From Lindgomyces ingoldianus (taxonomy: Eukaryota > Ascomycota > Dothideomycetes > Pleosporales > Lindgomycetaceae): a DNA stretch of 64,000 nt. The stretch covers positions 310,001 to 374,000 of the forward strand of contig NW_022985199.1 of the NCBI RefSeq assembly GCF_010093535.1, written 5' to 3'. Both the position numbers and the translations under genes were made by a program. Of the stretch, positions 25,799 through 36,835 are shown in pieces. Position 1 is the stretch's first letter. The number at the start of each line of letters is the position of its first letter. The notes beneath the pieces are model-generated. The model had not been told where the DNA came from. It saw only the letters and a list, made by a program, of their open reading frames with translations, and did not search any database.

Positions 25799-27573
25799 CT
25801 AGTAGCTGCGAGGTAGCCCTAATGCCTTCTCCCCGATGTAGTTCATGATCATCTCCCTACTAACAGGAGCTATACGCGGTACAAATACCTCTCTCAGATA
25901 CCTCTCTACATGGTATTCCTGCGCATACCCCATCCCTCCATGTGTTAGCACAGCGCGTTCACACGCTGTAAAGGCTGCCTCTGCTGCTAGGTACTTGGCA
26001 GAATTGCAGGCTATGCCAACGGTGTGCTGTGTAATGGAAGGATCCTTGGAGCTGCTATCGTAGAGCCGGGCTGCATGGTAGGTAGCCAGTTTCGCGGCTT
26101 CAAGATGCATATATGCAGATGCAAGAGGGTGCTGAATGCCTTGATTCATACCAATCGGGCGGCCAAAGACGATGCGGTCCCGCGCATAAGTGGATGCCCG
26201 TTTTAAGGCGGCATACCCGAGTCCTAGAGCTTCCCCGGCAAGGAGACAGCGTTCTGCATTCATACCGTGGAGGACCTTGTATGCAATTCAGCAGGTGGAG
26301 GTGGAAGGGATTGTGTATTTATACGCACGATCTTGAAACCCTGGCCTTCAGAGCCAATGAGCGTGTCAGCAGGGATGCAGAAATTGTCAAAGAATATCTC
26401 GTTGGCGTCGATGGCGCGAGTGCCCATCTTTTTGATGCGTTTGAGTTCTAGACCTGGGGAGGTTTTGTCAAGATCAATGAAAAAAAGAGACAGGCCTTCT
26501 GAGGGTTTGGTGACTTCTTCGAGAGGAGTGGTGCGCGCGAGGAGAACCATTTTGGTAGCGACTTGGGCGGAGGAGATCCATCTATGTGGGTGAGTTCGTG
26601 GGTTGCTGTACAGATAGGATAGATATGTTACATGATGTAACATCTCCATCCTAAACTTACATCTTTTGTCCTGATATTAAGTAGGAGTCGCCGGACTTCT
26701 TGGCTACAGTGCGAAGCTTGAGCGTTTCGAGACCCGTGTTGGGTTCGGTCCTACACCCTGTTAGCTGCTGGAGACTGTCTGGGAGATTGAGGCGCGGGAT
26801 GTGTGGTGTATTCAGCGATGGCACGCCGGGGTCTGAGAACAGCTGGAATGGTGCAGGACGCTTGCTAAGATTGATTTGAAGAGCCAAGAACCAGGAGATA
26901 TGTCCTGAAAGGACGATATATGTAGGAGAAAAAGGGGAAGATATACACGCCAAAACACGTTCTCGATTCTCCGGCTATCAGCTTGGGAAGCATGCGCTGT
27001 CGTTGCTCCTGTGTAGCGAATTTGGCAACAGGCTGCGTTGCGTATACGTTTGCATGAATCGATTGGGCTCCTGCGATGCCAGCTCCAGACCTTTTCCTTG
27101 TAAGTAATGCCTCAGTGAAAATATTGATCCAGAGCCCTACTCAGCAATCGTATGAAGCATCATGGTGGCTTCAGAGATACCCAACCCAGCCCCGCCAAGC
27201 TCTTCTGGCAATGCAATACCAATCCATCCATCTCTTGCTAAATCAGTATGTAGTTCATGGGGATACTCGCCGGACTCGTCATGTTGAGACCAGTATTCCT
27301 AGATCTCGCTAGTTATGGTGGGTTGCACATGGTGATTGTTGGGGTGAGTGAACGAACGTCGGGATATTTCGAACAGATTTTGGAAACAGCTTCTCGGACG
27401 TCTAGCTGCTCTGGAGTGAAGCCCGACATCTCCATTAGATGGTGGGATGAGGATATTGAAAAGCTCCTTGATTGTGGGCGCTTATGCAGATATGGCTTCA
27501 ATTTGGGGGCACTTCGTACTGAGCGGGGAAAGAAGGCATACGTAGGCAACCTAGAAAGCGCTTTGGATGTCAT
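25799..27573 (-). CDS. Acyl-CoA dehydrogenase family protein
   Basis: FAD-dependent enzyme that introduces a double bond next to a CoA thioester, as in fatty or branched-chain acyl-CoA oxidation. Six exons (27573-27358, 27298-27141, 27090-26947, 26750-26661, 26581-26329, 26275-25799) give 445 aa. Motifs: ARDGWIGIALPEELGGAG in the N-terminal helical domain, TCFGVTEPNTGLET and GQKIWISSAQ in the middle domain, the segment RDRIVFGRPIGMNQGIQHPL, and THGGMGYAQEYHVERYLREV near the end. About 50 N-terminal residues rich in Arg and Ser could be a mitochondrial presequence. There is no C-terminal peroxisomal SKL-type signal (the end is PRSY). The first intron starts GTTCGT, an unusual but acceptable donor. 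Substrate is not determinable. Divergent from INCENP. Confidence 0.92.
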
Positions 27574-28131
27574 TATGTGAAAATAGACTGAATATGATCA
27601 ATTAAGAATGCAAGTGAAGAGCTGAGGAGGGATGGTTTGAAGTTTGACTTCAGACGGGAATAAGCTCTATGATCATCCTCGGTCCTTCGAAGGTGGAGAA
27701 GTGGTGCCTCCCGGCGCCTCCTGTACTCTCCGCTATTGCACGCTTGGTGCTGTTTCCATACTAATGGGGCATCTAACACAGAGGCTCGACTATGCTCGAT
27801 GAGAACTCGCGTCGAACACAGCAGAGAAGCGCAGCTAGAAGGAGTGATGGTTGTGGAGGCCCGAGGCCGACCTTGGCGGGTGCACGTGCCACCGTGAGCG
27901 GTTCGTTTGTTTGGGTCTTGGATTTGAGACAACAACCGAACCTCAGCTTCCTCCCGCTCCAGCTTCCGCCTCCATTGCCTACTGTTTGGCGCTGCACATT
28001 TTTACTGCAACAGCTTCAAAGCGCGATGCATAGCTAGCACTGCTCTTTTGCCGTCTTCTTCTCACTTTGTGTATCTCTCCCTCGCGATACACGCGTGTTT
28101 TGATCCAGCCACCACCGTCGTCTCTTCCACC
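27574..28131. promoter_or_regulatory. Divergent intergenic region between ACAD and INCENP genes
   Basis: About 560 bp between divergent start codons; both promoters should be here. A pyrimidine-rich stretch at 28030-28130 precedes the INCENP ATG and fits a transcription start region. Open frames here lack support. Confidence 0.5.
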
Positions 28132-31100
28132 ATGGCCGCGGCACGCAGCAAAGTCCCACCCATTGGGTCCGCTCAATGGGTCCTTGATGAGCGACATCAA
28201 TCGAACGATTTGGTAGCCCAAGAGTTGGAGGACTTTGGCTTCTCTGTTCGCAATGAGCTAGAGTGGCTCAACGAGCACATGGCCGACATCTTCGCCTACG
28301 ATGGACAGTAAGCCGACCACGAACTCACCCCAGCCCGCGCTTTGTTTACTGACTTGAGCGGTAGAAATAACTTGGACGTGTACAAAACGCCTGGCAAACT
28401 ACGTGGAAAGACGCCGCGCACAGCACGAAAGAAGAATGCAGAGCCGCGTCAGGTAGGCCAATCGTGCTGCTGTCCCTGCGACAACTAGCTAACCACGCGC
28501 AGCCTCTTGGCGACCTATTCACATCTAACGCACAGAATCGGCCGAGCCCTGCCCAGCAAAGTCTCCAGAAGAACCTACACAAGAATCTTGCCAAGGCAAG
28601 GTTTCAAATCGCCGAGGACACTGAGAACACAGCCCCAGCACATTCTCCCACCCGATCGCCAGTGCCTCGCCCTCTCTTCGTGAAGCCCATTGGCAAAGGC
28701 AAGGAGAATCAAGACTCCGGCTACCATGCAAACACGAGCGAAGACGAGATGCAGGAGCACCGCCCGGCTCCTGCCCGCTGGAGCCCCGCTCCTTCTACGC
28801 AAGACACTGTCATGTACACACAGGACACCACCCAGATTTTCACACAAGAAGCAACGCAGTCAACACAGCCCACGCAAGCCATGCTGTCGATGCAGCGATC
28901 GATACAGCAGTCGGAAGATGAGCGACGCGACACCGGCGAGTCATTCGTGTCCGCCAAAGAGGCGTTCGCGAGCAATAACGCTTCGAAAGAGAACTTGCAC
29001 GAACAGTACCGTAGCGACGTGATGGAAGTAGACGATAATAAGCAGGACAAGACAGAGTCTGATACGGCCGACACCGTCATCCGTCACAATGTTAGCTCAA
29101 TCCACGACACTACAACCATTCATCACACTCTGATGCGGTCCCCTCAGCAGCAGCCCAGAGTCATCTCAGAACAGTACAGCACATCGGCCGATTTCCAAGA
29201 AGGCCTTGATACGGCTACTCATCGTGTGCATGCGCCGCCCTCCAAAAAGGCTATTGTTCCCTCTGAACAGTATGGCGTCTCTGCTGAGACTGATGCAGCT
29301 TTGGATGTAGCCGCTCATCAGGATGACACCGTTGTTCACCACGACATCGAGGATCAGATGGATCTCGACGACGAGGACGTGCGCTCACCATCGGATGGCT
29401 CTAGCCCCGTCAAGCCTCTGGTCAGGAAGAGCAGTCTCACGTTCGCGTCTCTCCCTGCACGTGAGCCATTACTTGCGAAGAAGAGCATGGGCAATCGCGT
29501 CTCTCGTACTAGCCACGTCGACCAAAGCAAATCGCGTACAAGCCAGCTGGGCAGGTTCACTGGGGGCAAAAGCCTTGGAGGATCGCAGCACGCTCCTGGA
29601 GTCGAGACGCGACATGACGATGCCCTGAATATTGAGGATGAAAGGCCAGAAATTAGGCGCGAAGAGTCTGAGACTACAAAGCTTCACAACAAAACTTCGA
29701 CCCAACGTCTGGCCGACCGAATCAACATGCTCAAGCAGAAGAACGAGCCCGCTAAGCGCACCAGCCAACATTTAGTCTCGTCACAGCCCTCGCAGCCCCT
29801 AAGTTTTGCCTCGTCCCAAGCTGCTCAGCCTTCCCAGCCCGCCCAACCGGTATACCCTGTTCTTTCCCTAGGGGAACCAGAAAAGGATGATGACGATGAC
29901 TGGATCTCCCCAATTCGAAGTACAGCACCTTCTGCTAACCTCGCACGGCCGGTGCTAAGCAAGAGTTATTCCGCAGATACGCGTCCTCCATTTGTAAATG
30001 GGCCAATCTTTCAGAAGCCGATCTCTGTCTCCAATCCGGATAGGTCAACAGTTGTGGAGTCAACCACTCCGGCTGGCTCTCCGACTGGTAAGAAATACAT
30101 GGACGGCCCTCTCAGCGCGTCAAAAGCTAAGTTCTATTCAGCTCTTCGCGCGGCAAAGGAGAAGATCATTGGGTCCAGTGCAACCAGCGCTCAAGTCAAG
30201 CTTGATGCACTCGTTGAGGGGCCAATGCGTCCGAAGCTACAGCCTCAAAGTTCGTCTGATGATGTCTTCAGTCCAAAACGTAATGAGAAAGCAGGAACAT
30301 CAATCTTTTCTCACCTTCGTTCTCCCTCAAAGGAGTCGGTTAAGTCAACAAAGTCTACTAAGATTTCTCAAATGCCTGGTAGTCCTATCAAGGATGATGG
30401 GTGCAGGACTCGGAGCTCTTCGGAGCGTGAGAGGCAGAAAGAGACTAAGGAGAGGGAGGCTAAGCAGAAGCAACGAACGGAGGATAAGCTGAAGGAAATG
30501 CGCGAAAGGGAGCAGTCGAAAGCTGCTGCACATTACCAGAAGACCAAGGCGGCAGCAGCAGCAGCAGCAGCAGCAGCAACAACGAAAACTCCAATTCCTA
30601 TGCCGCCACAGCCGAATGTCAGGCCGGCTCCAGCTCCCTCAACGGCCAAGACCCCTGTTTCTATCCAACAGCAACCATTATCTCGACCAGGTACTACTAG
30701 GATCAACACTACCACCAGAAATCCAGAGCCGGACTTCGGCGATGAAATGCCACCTCCGCCACCTCCAAAGAGTCTTCTTCCTACTGGAACAGGCCACAAG
30801 CTCCGTGAGCCTAAGAGACTCATTAAAACTGCGAGCAAAGACCAGTTACTCAAAGCGAAACCTCAAGCCATTAAAGTCAACCTCCACAGATTTGGACAAG
30901 CTCCTCTTGTAACGTCGAAACCCGCCCCTCCTGCAGCTGCTGCGAAGCCTCCCCCAGCGCCGCCGAAGTCTGCCCCGGTCGCGGCTCCTAAACCTGCTCC
31001 GAGACCAGCGCCTCCAGCCGCAAAGTCTGCTCCTCGAATAGGTCGACCACAACCAACGAAGGTTATTGAGAAATCGAAACCTGCACCAGCACAATCTCGT

Positions 31101-31712
31101 GCAGATCTCGGTGCTGCCAGGGCTGTATCTCGAATGCAAACTGTCCAAGATGCAAACCGCATCAACGTCCCTCCGGTTAACCCGGCCAAGCCAGCCAAGC
31201 GTCCTTTCCAGCCTGAGAACGACGAGCCTCTTCACCGACCTGCAAAACGGCCTTCGCAGCAGATGAAGTCAAAGCCAGTTACTCCTGCACATGCTCAATT
31301 TGCACAAGGGAAGATTCCCTTCGCTGAGCCTGCACAACCAACAATTCAATACCCTAATGATGAAGAAATCAAACTACCAGAGATCATGACAGACTCTGAA
31401 GACGAGGATTCTGAGAATGAATTCGAGGTGCCGAGCTGGGTCAATACCCCGAATCTACAGGAGATGTTGAAGACGCAACAGCTCATGGACCCCGAGCAGA
31501 TCTTTGGCCCGATTGCTCCGTTGAATATGGAGCAGATATTTCCAAACAAGGACAGGCACAAGAAGTTCCGGGAGCGCACTAGCAGTGCGTATTGGAGTAA
31601 CGATCAGGTTACGGAAGAGGAGAAGAGAAAGGAACGAGAGGCGAGAGAGCGCTTGGCGAGGGAAGGAGCTTGGTCTTATCATCCCTCTCCAGGCCCTTCG
31701 AACTTGCATTGA
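28132..31712 (+). CDS. INCENP homologue, chromosomal passenger complex scaffold (Sli15/Pic1 type)
   Basis: Scaffold that activates Aurora kinase and targets it to centromeres and the spindle midzone. Three exons (28132-28307, 28365-28452, 28503-31712) give 1157 aa. The N-terminus (about 1-90) is a conserved helical segment with ELEDFGFSVRNELEWLNEHM and matches the survivin/borealin-binding end. The centre is long and disordered with SP/TP sites, Lys/Arg-rich helical parts (a single-alpha-helix-like stretch near 30420-30540), a nine-codon GCA run and Pro/Ala-rich tracts. The C-terminus carries the IN-box: VPSWVNTPNLQEML, then DPEQIFGPIAPLNMEQIF and RERTSSAYWS, the Ser/Thr patch phosphorylated by Aurora in the family. 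The start is the first ATG; upstream the frame is open but lacks ATG. Confidence 0.92.
30552..30578 (+). repeat. GCA trinucleotide run coding polyalanine
   Basis: Nine consecutive GCA codons inside the INCENP gene encode an alanine run that is followed by threonines. Such runs are slippage-prone and likely vary in length between strains. Confidence 0.95.
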
Positions 31713-32397
31713 GTGCGCTTGAATTGCGGCACGGCGTAGGGGCTTCTGGTGTCTTGTGGCGTTTTGTTGTAATTATTGGCTGGCGTTTAATAGGTGCTGT
31801 GCAGAAGTTTTGCCCACATCTGTACAGTAGGTCCTCCGAAGTACTATCTGATCTTGAGGGTAGGGCCCATAGGGTTAGAAAGTAATGTCGATCATGAAAT
31901 CCTTTCTTAAGTCTGTAAATTTTGCATCTCAGAATCACAAGGGCATCCATTAACATACATGAATGCTGAATATTTGATCCCCTTTTGTGCATGCTCATCT
32001 ACTAAATATCTTCACCCTTTCTTCTCTCTGAAATGTGGGTTGAGAGGAAATCGGAGAGCACTGGGGTGCGAAAGAAGCACCTGCCTCTGGCCGTTCCTTG
32101 TTTTTAGCGATTTCCGTAACACGTGACTCGGCTCTGGTAGAATGTCGGGCCGATGATGCATGCTCATCCCGTGGGAGTGTTCCGCGCGAAGAGGAGTGGA
32201 AAGTCGAACGCTCCCACACTTCGCTTCTCTCCCAACACTCTTCTCACCCTTCTCAGCTTTTCGTCTGTTAACTGACATGCTCGCTCTCGTAACTCTTATC
32301 GCACAGATCCTTTAGATCCCCCAAGCCTTGCTGCGCGCTCTAGCAGCCTCACCCCCTCAGAAATCTTGCTGCCATCCAGCTCCTTCTCTGTACCAAC
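31713..32397. other. Intergenic region
   Basis: Between INCENP (3' end) and the ING-family gene (5' end), both on the plus strand. The part from about 32220 to 32397 is pyrimidine-rich and precedes the ING start codon. No coding signal. Confidence 0.6.
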
Positions 32398-34584
32398 ATG
32401 CCTCCAGCGGGGGCCTCTCGCACGGTTGCGGCTGCTCCCACCTCAGACCGTCGCCAATCCACTCGACAAGGACGTACGAGCGTCACTCGGCCCACGAATT
32501 ACTATGCGCGTCCCTTTGCTGGCCGACTGGCCGCTATGGGCAGTTTAGAGCAGACTCCACCAGTTTCGAACAGCACGCCCGGCTTTCTCCCAGCGCTTAC
32601 ACACTTCACTCAAGCTGTAGATGCTTTCCCTAAAGAGCTCATCAAGCACTTCGCCATGCTCAAGGAAGTAGAGGCCAAGATCTACGACCCAGAGAATGTG
32701 TTGCAGCTCCTGCTTGCTGAAATCGCCAGACAGCCCATCCCAACCATGGGCGAGCGATCCGCTGTCGCATATAATCAGATTGGAGGGGATAACGCCATCA
32801 ACGGAAGCGCCAATGGGTCACAAGCACAGGATGCTCCGACGCGACACCAGCTCCCCATGGAGCTCTTCCCGGCCGACCCCAACAACCTTCCCCCCGAAGA
32901 ACTCGCCGGCTTGAAGAAGCGACAACTATTCTTCCGCTTGCGCATGGTGATTGCATCCATGCTCCCTGCACTGGACGAGAAGCTGGTGGTGCTAAATTCG
33001 GCGAAAACTACCAAGGACAAGGGCCTCGCCCGCATGAACAGCTCATATCCTCATCTTGATAGCGAGATCAGCGAGGAGGCGCGCTACGGTAGCCTCAACC
33101 ATTGGGCTTATGCAGATAAAGAAGAGAAGAAGAAAGGTGGAGCATCACATGAGCGCCACCGTCGTGAAGTGGTTTCGGCCAACAACTTGGCTGCAGCTGC
33201 CCAGATTGTACATGATGCTGACTCCATAGCGGCGAAGAGCGAGGCGAGACGCGAAGCTATGTTGGCAAATAAACGGAATAGAAACCAACACATTGACTCC
33301 GATTTCGACGACAGACCAGTAACGAAGAAAACGCAGAAGCGAAAAGCGGTCGCAGCGGACACTGCTGCTGCTGCTTCTGCTGCTACTGCTGCTGCAGCAG
33401 ACTCGCGGGGCATCGGGCTGGGAATAACGAGCAATGGGGCTACACAACAGGGCAAGAGGAAGAAGACTGAGAAAGCTTTAGCGGCCGCTGCCCCAGCAAT
33501 GGATCGATCATTAAGCAGCGCTTTGCAGGCTGCGGGCCCTGCTAGTCGGGGTGGCACCAGCCCTCGAGCTACACCAGGCACCGAAAATGGAGGAAAGCGT
33601 AAACCTCGAGCCGCACCGGGACCTCCACAAGGGCGCAAACGTGCGTTGCCCGCCTACTCGCCTCCACTTGCATCCTCACCACTCGCCCCAAACTTCAAGA
33701 TAACAGCGGCTGCTACAGAGCGACCAGTGTCTTCACGTGCAAGAAAGAACTCCACCGCAAATTCGGTGGCATCTGCTCCACAGGAACCCTCCTTGGCACG
33801 CCGGCCATCGTCCTCGCACTCGAATCTGCAGTTGGCCAGTAGTGATGTAATGACCGAATTGGAACAGGCGGCAGGCATCATCCAGGAAAATCTGTCCGTG
33901 AAGGGAGACTCCACTCCTAAGGAGCCTCCCGATGCATTGGCGCCCATGGAGTCCTCGAACCTTAAGCACGAGGAAGTGGAACCACAAGAGGGTGAAGGCA
34001 TGGAGATCGATGTGCCGGCACCTGCTCCCGTAACGACCCGGGTTGGCCGAACTTCAAAGACGGCGACACCCGTTGTAGGAACGTTCCCTGATGTACCCAT
34101 GGTTCGCAGTCGGAGTACGCGCAACGCAAGCAATGGCAACGGAGGCGGCTCAAACTCGCATGCATCTTCAGAGAATAACAGCACCACTACCGGTGCAGTA
34201 TCCAAACGCGGACACAAGAAGAACGCTGCATCGATCACAACAGCCGTGGTGTCGTCCCCTGCGCTCAAACCCACAAAGGACCCTAAATCCGGCCCCCCAT
34301 CTTCAAGCGGAGAATCAGTGGCCCCAGAACCCGAGTTCAGCGATGGAGTGGATGAAGACGGTGACGAGCCGCGCTACTGCTACTGCAATGAAGTCAGCTA
34401 CGGGAACATGGTTGCTTGTGACAACGACACATGTCCCCGTGAGTGGTTCCATCTCGCGTGCGTTAACATGGAGAAACCACCCAACTCTCGAACGAAATGG
34501 TTCTGCAGCGACGAGTGCAAGGAGGCTCAGCAGGCGCGAGGGAAAGGTGCGAAGGGAGGGCGTCCAGGTAGTAGCAGACAATAG
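32398..34584 (+). CDS. ING-family chromatin protein with C-terminal PHD finger
   Basis: Histone H3K4me3 reader subunit of a histone acetyltransferase or deacetylase complex (Yng2, Pho23 and related ING proteins). One exon, 728 aa. The ING N-terminal domain lies at about residues 60-105 (FPKELIKHFAMLKEVEAKIY). A long disordered centre contains basic clusters (KKTQKRKAV) and alanine-rich tracts. The PHD finger at about 661-707 has all zinc ligands: CYC, CDNDTC, WFHLAC and WFCSDEC, with the conserved SYGNMVACDN that lines the methyl-lysine pocket. Which complex it serves cannot be told. The protein is far longer than yeast Yng2 because of the linker, as in other filamentous ascomycetes. Confidence 0.92.
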   Translation: MPPAGASRTVAAAPTSDRRQSTRQGRTSVTRPTNYYARPFAGRLAAMGSLEQTPPVSNSTPGFLPALTHFTQAVDAFPKELIKHFAMLKEVEAKIYDPENVLQLLLAEIARQPIPTMGERSAVAYNQIGGDNAINGSANGSQAQDAPTRHQLPMELFPADPNNLPPEELAGLKKRQLFFRLRMVIASMLPALDEKLVVLNSAKTTKDKGLARMNSSYPHLDSEISEEARYGSLNHWAYADKEEKKKGGASHERHRREVVSANNLAAAAQIVHDADSIAAKSEARREAMLANKRNRNQHIDSDFDDRPVTKKTQKRKAVAADTAAAASAATAAAADSRGIGLGITSNGATQQGKRKKTEKALAAAAPAMDRSLSSALQAAGPASRGGTSPRATPGTENGGKRKPRAAPGPPQGRKRALPAYSPPLASSPLAPNFKITAAATERPVSSRARKNSTANSVASAPQEPSLARRPSSSHSNLQLASSDVMTELEQAAGIIQENLSVKGDSTPKEPPDALAPMESSNLKHEEVEPQEGEGMEIDVPAPAPVTTRVGRTSKTATPVVGTFPDVPMVRSRSTRNASNGNGGGSNSHASSENNSTTTGAVSKRGHKKNAASITTAVVSSPALKPTKDPKSGPPSSSGESVAPEPEFSDGVDEDGDEPRYCYCNEVSYGNMVACDNDTCPREWFHLACVNMEKPPNSRTKWFCSDECKEAQQARGKGAKGGRPGSSRQ

Positions 34585-36139
34585 GGTTTAAGTAGGAGTT
34601 CAAGGAGTTCTCGGCCAGGATCTAAGAGGAAGGGATTTAAGGGACTATGGGATGGGTGGGATGCCCTTTAATTCGGTTGCTTTGTAGAGTTTACGTTTCA
34701 CGGCGTTGAAGTTGGTCCCTTTGTCTACCAGACAGGAGGCATAGATATTAACGCAAGAGTGGGTGGAGGTTTTTTGGGTTCAAGGACGAATCAAACCGGG
34801 GTTTCCCTCGCTTGTGTTGAAGGCTTGGGATACCACGTGCAATGTCATTATTATCAGGTTTTTGTCTGCAATAGAGGAGTTGATTGCATCTTCTTCTTTC
34901 TACCTTTGCGTTGCACCATGAGTATTTTCATTAACGTTAAAGGGGTTTACCCATGACGGAGCCAGTTACGATCATATCGCGATTGAGGCAGTATGAGATA
35001 ATTTCGACCCGGTCTCTTGATGTGGCGGCTGTCATCGTGGCTGGTATGGAGGCTTATACATCATGCAGGGTTCGTAAATTGAAGGCTATTGGCCCGTGCC
35101 ATCATCGTGAAGGGGTCACTGCGCCATGGGAAGTCCGCTCTGCTCAACCCTGAAATATCTGAAAGTCGAATGGAACGGTCTAAGGCTGCTTCAGGGAGAG
35201 ATACTCATGAATTGTGGCTAGCGCTCGGCAGGCTAATGCAGTCTTCAAATTCTCTGTCTTTGTCTTTTAGTTAGAACGTAGGGTCTAACCAACTATCGAC
35301 GGCAAGTCTAGCAAATGCAATGAATTCTAGTAAAAAGCGTTGTGTGCAAGGGAAACCCTACTGCTTTCTTTTTTGCCCATAGCCAGCGATAAACTGGCCA
35401 GCAATTGGGCATAAAGGAGGGATTATGCACCTCAAACGCGGAAGCGCCTTATCCCCGTCCACCTCCGAGATGCACAGCCTTACGAAGCCATGATCTCAGC
35501 AACGCTCAGCTTTGACGAAACGGAAACGAACTAAACGATAGGGTGATTAGATCTCGTTTTTTGAAACGAACGAGTTCTTGTATATGGGTCGCGAGGGGAA
35601 AAAAAAACTATGACCTAATATCTCCTTTCAGACGCCAGGAGTCCCATTCTAGCCCCCATCAGGGTCCTGTTTTTGCAACACCTGCACTAGAGGCTGGGAG
35701 ACAAAACAACGCGGTGGGTATGCGCCAATCCCAATATTCTATCACTCGCGTAATTCTTTAATCAATGTGCTTCTCGGTTCCATAGCGTGAATATGCATAT
35801 GCAAAGTCGGTAGCGAAACGGTTTATTGTCCCTTCCGCCTCGCATACTGTTCCGGGCCAGTTTGTCTTTGAAACAATACACAGCCCGCAAGATGCTTCGT
35901 TCACACAGTATTTTTGCATCTCGGAAAATCTTCTCGATCCTCATGAACGAGCACTGCCAGCATCAGATACAGCATTGGCGTAGAGTTTTTCTTTGATCTG
36001 TATATAAATTGTCTGTTTCACAGTCTGAAGTAAACAGTACATTCAACATCGACACCGACATCTGCAGCTTCTTCAGTTCATCTACTCAATCGTCTACCCA
36101 GGCTTTACTTCCAGCATTTCTCTACTCCTCCCAGCCAAG
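34585..36139. other. Gene-free stretch
   Basis: About 1.5 kb with only short open frames lacking features. The segment 35990-36139 has a TATA-like sequence (tatataaat at 36001-36009) and a pyrimidine-rich leader before the small secreted protein gene. Confidence 0.6.
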
Positions 36140-36619
36140 ATGGTTTCCACTCTCTTGCTAGGCGTTCTCCTCAATGCCTTCATCTTCCAAGCAGCTCTTT
36201 CATCGCCCGTCCCCGAAGTCAACGCTGTTAGCTCGGCTCAGCGCCATACCGCACGACAAGATGAAGTCCTCGGTTTCGTTCCCCCACCCACCTACCAGCC
36301 CGGATGGTGTGGTGTGCACGTGACCCAGTACCGGCCATCAGAGGCCGCGGGCCACTACCGCCTCGACATCATCATCAAGGACAATGCGGGCGAAGAGATC
36401 GGGGCCCTCAACTACGCAGACTCCTCAAGCGACGTCAGCGTCGGGGTTACCAGCAGTTTGCCGTGGGTTCTCATCCTGACGGCGGGCGCGAGTGACTATG
36501 ATGCGGTACTCTTCGCCTATGCGGGCCAGTCTTGGGGAAGTAATGACCAACAACATCATTGCAACTTCGGCGAATATGATCGTGGGGCGAGGCAAGGCGA
36601 CTGCGGGTTCTCGTGCTAG
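36140..36619 (+). CDS. Small secreted cysteine-containing protein, effector candidate
   Basis: 159 aa, single exon. An N-terminal signal peptide (MVSTLLLGVLLNAFIFQA) is followed by a short propeptide-like stretch ending in Arg-Gln (about residue 40). The mature part has four cysteines (in GWCGVHV, HHCNF, GDCGF and the C-terminal SC), enough for two disulfides. It has a beta-rich look (YRLDIIIKDNAGEEIG). Similar small proteins with a GWC-HV-Q pattern are widespread in plant-associated fungi, but function is unknown and I cannot verify homology without a search. The TATA-like box about 130 bp upstream and the isolated position fit an independently regulated secreted protein. Confidence 0.8.
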   Translation: MVSTLLLGVLLNAFIFQAALSSPVPEVNAVSSAQRHTARQDEVLGFVPPPTYQPGWCGVHVTQYRPSEAAGHYRLDIIIKDNAGEEIGALNYADSSSDVSVGVTSSLPWVLILTAGASDYDAVLFAYAGQSWGSNDQQHHCNFGEYDRGARQGDCGFSC

Positions 36620-36835
36620 TGCTGTGCATTTCTGGTTCCCGGGTTAGCGAGCCCGTTGTAGTGGTTTACGGCATTACAATTGTGGATATGGGGTTAAGGT
36701 GAGGCTACTTGGGTCTTACTGGATGTGCTTGGTGGGGCAATTGTTAGATGGAAGGAGGTTGAATGAACTAGATTTTAGAATAGAATTTACCATGCCCCGA
36801 GCGAAATACTCTTTCTTCTACTACTCATGATTCTC

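Noticed and set aside
33108..34274. Long minus-strand frames opposite the ING-family gene
   Set aside because: They arise from GC-rich, alanine- and serine-rich codons of the sense gene and show no independent feature.
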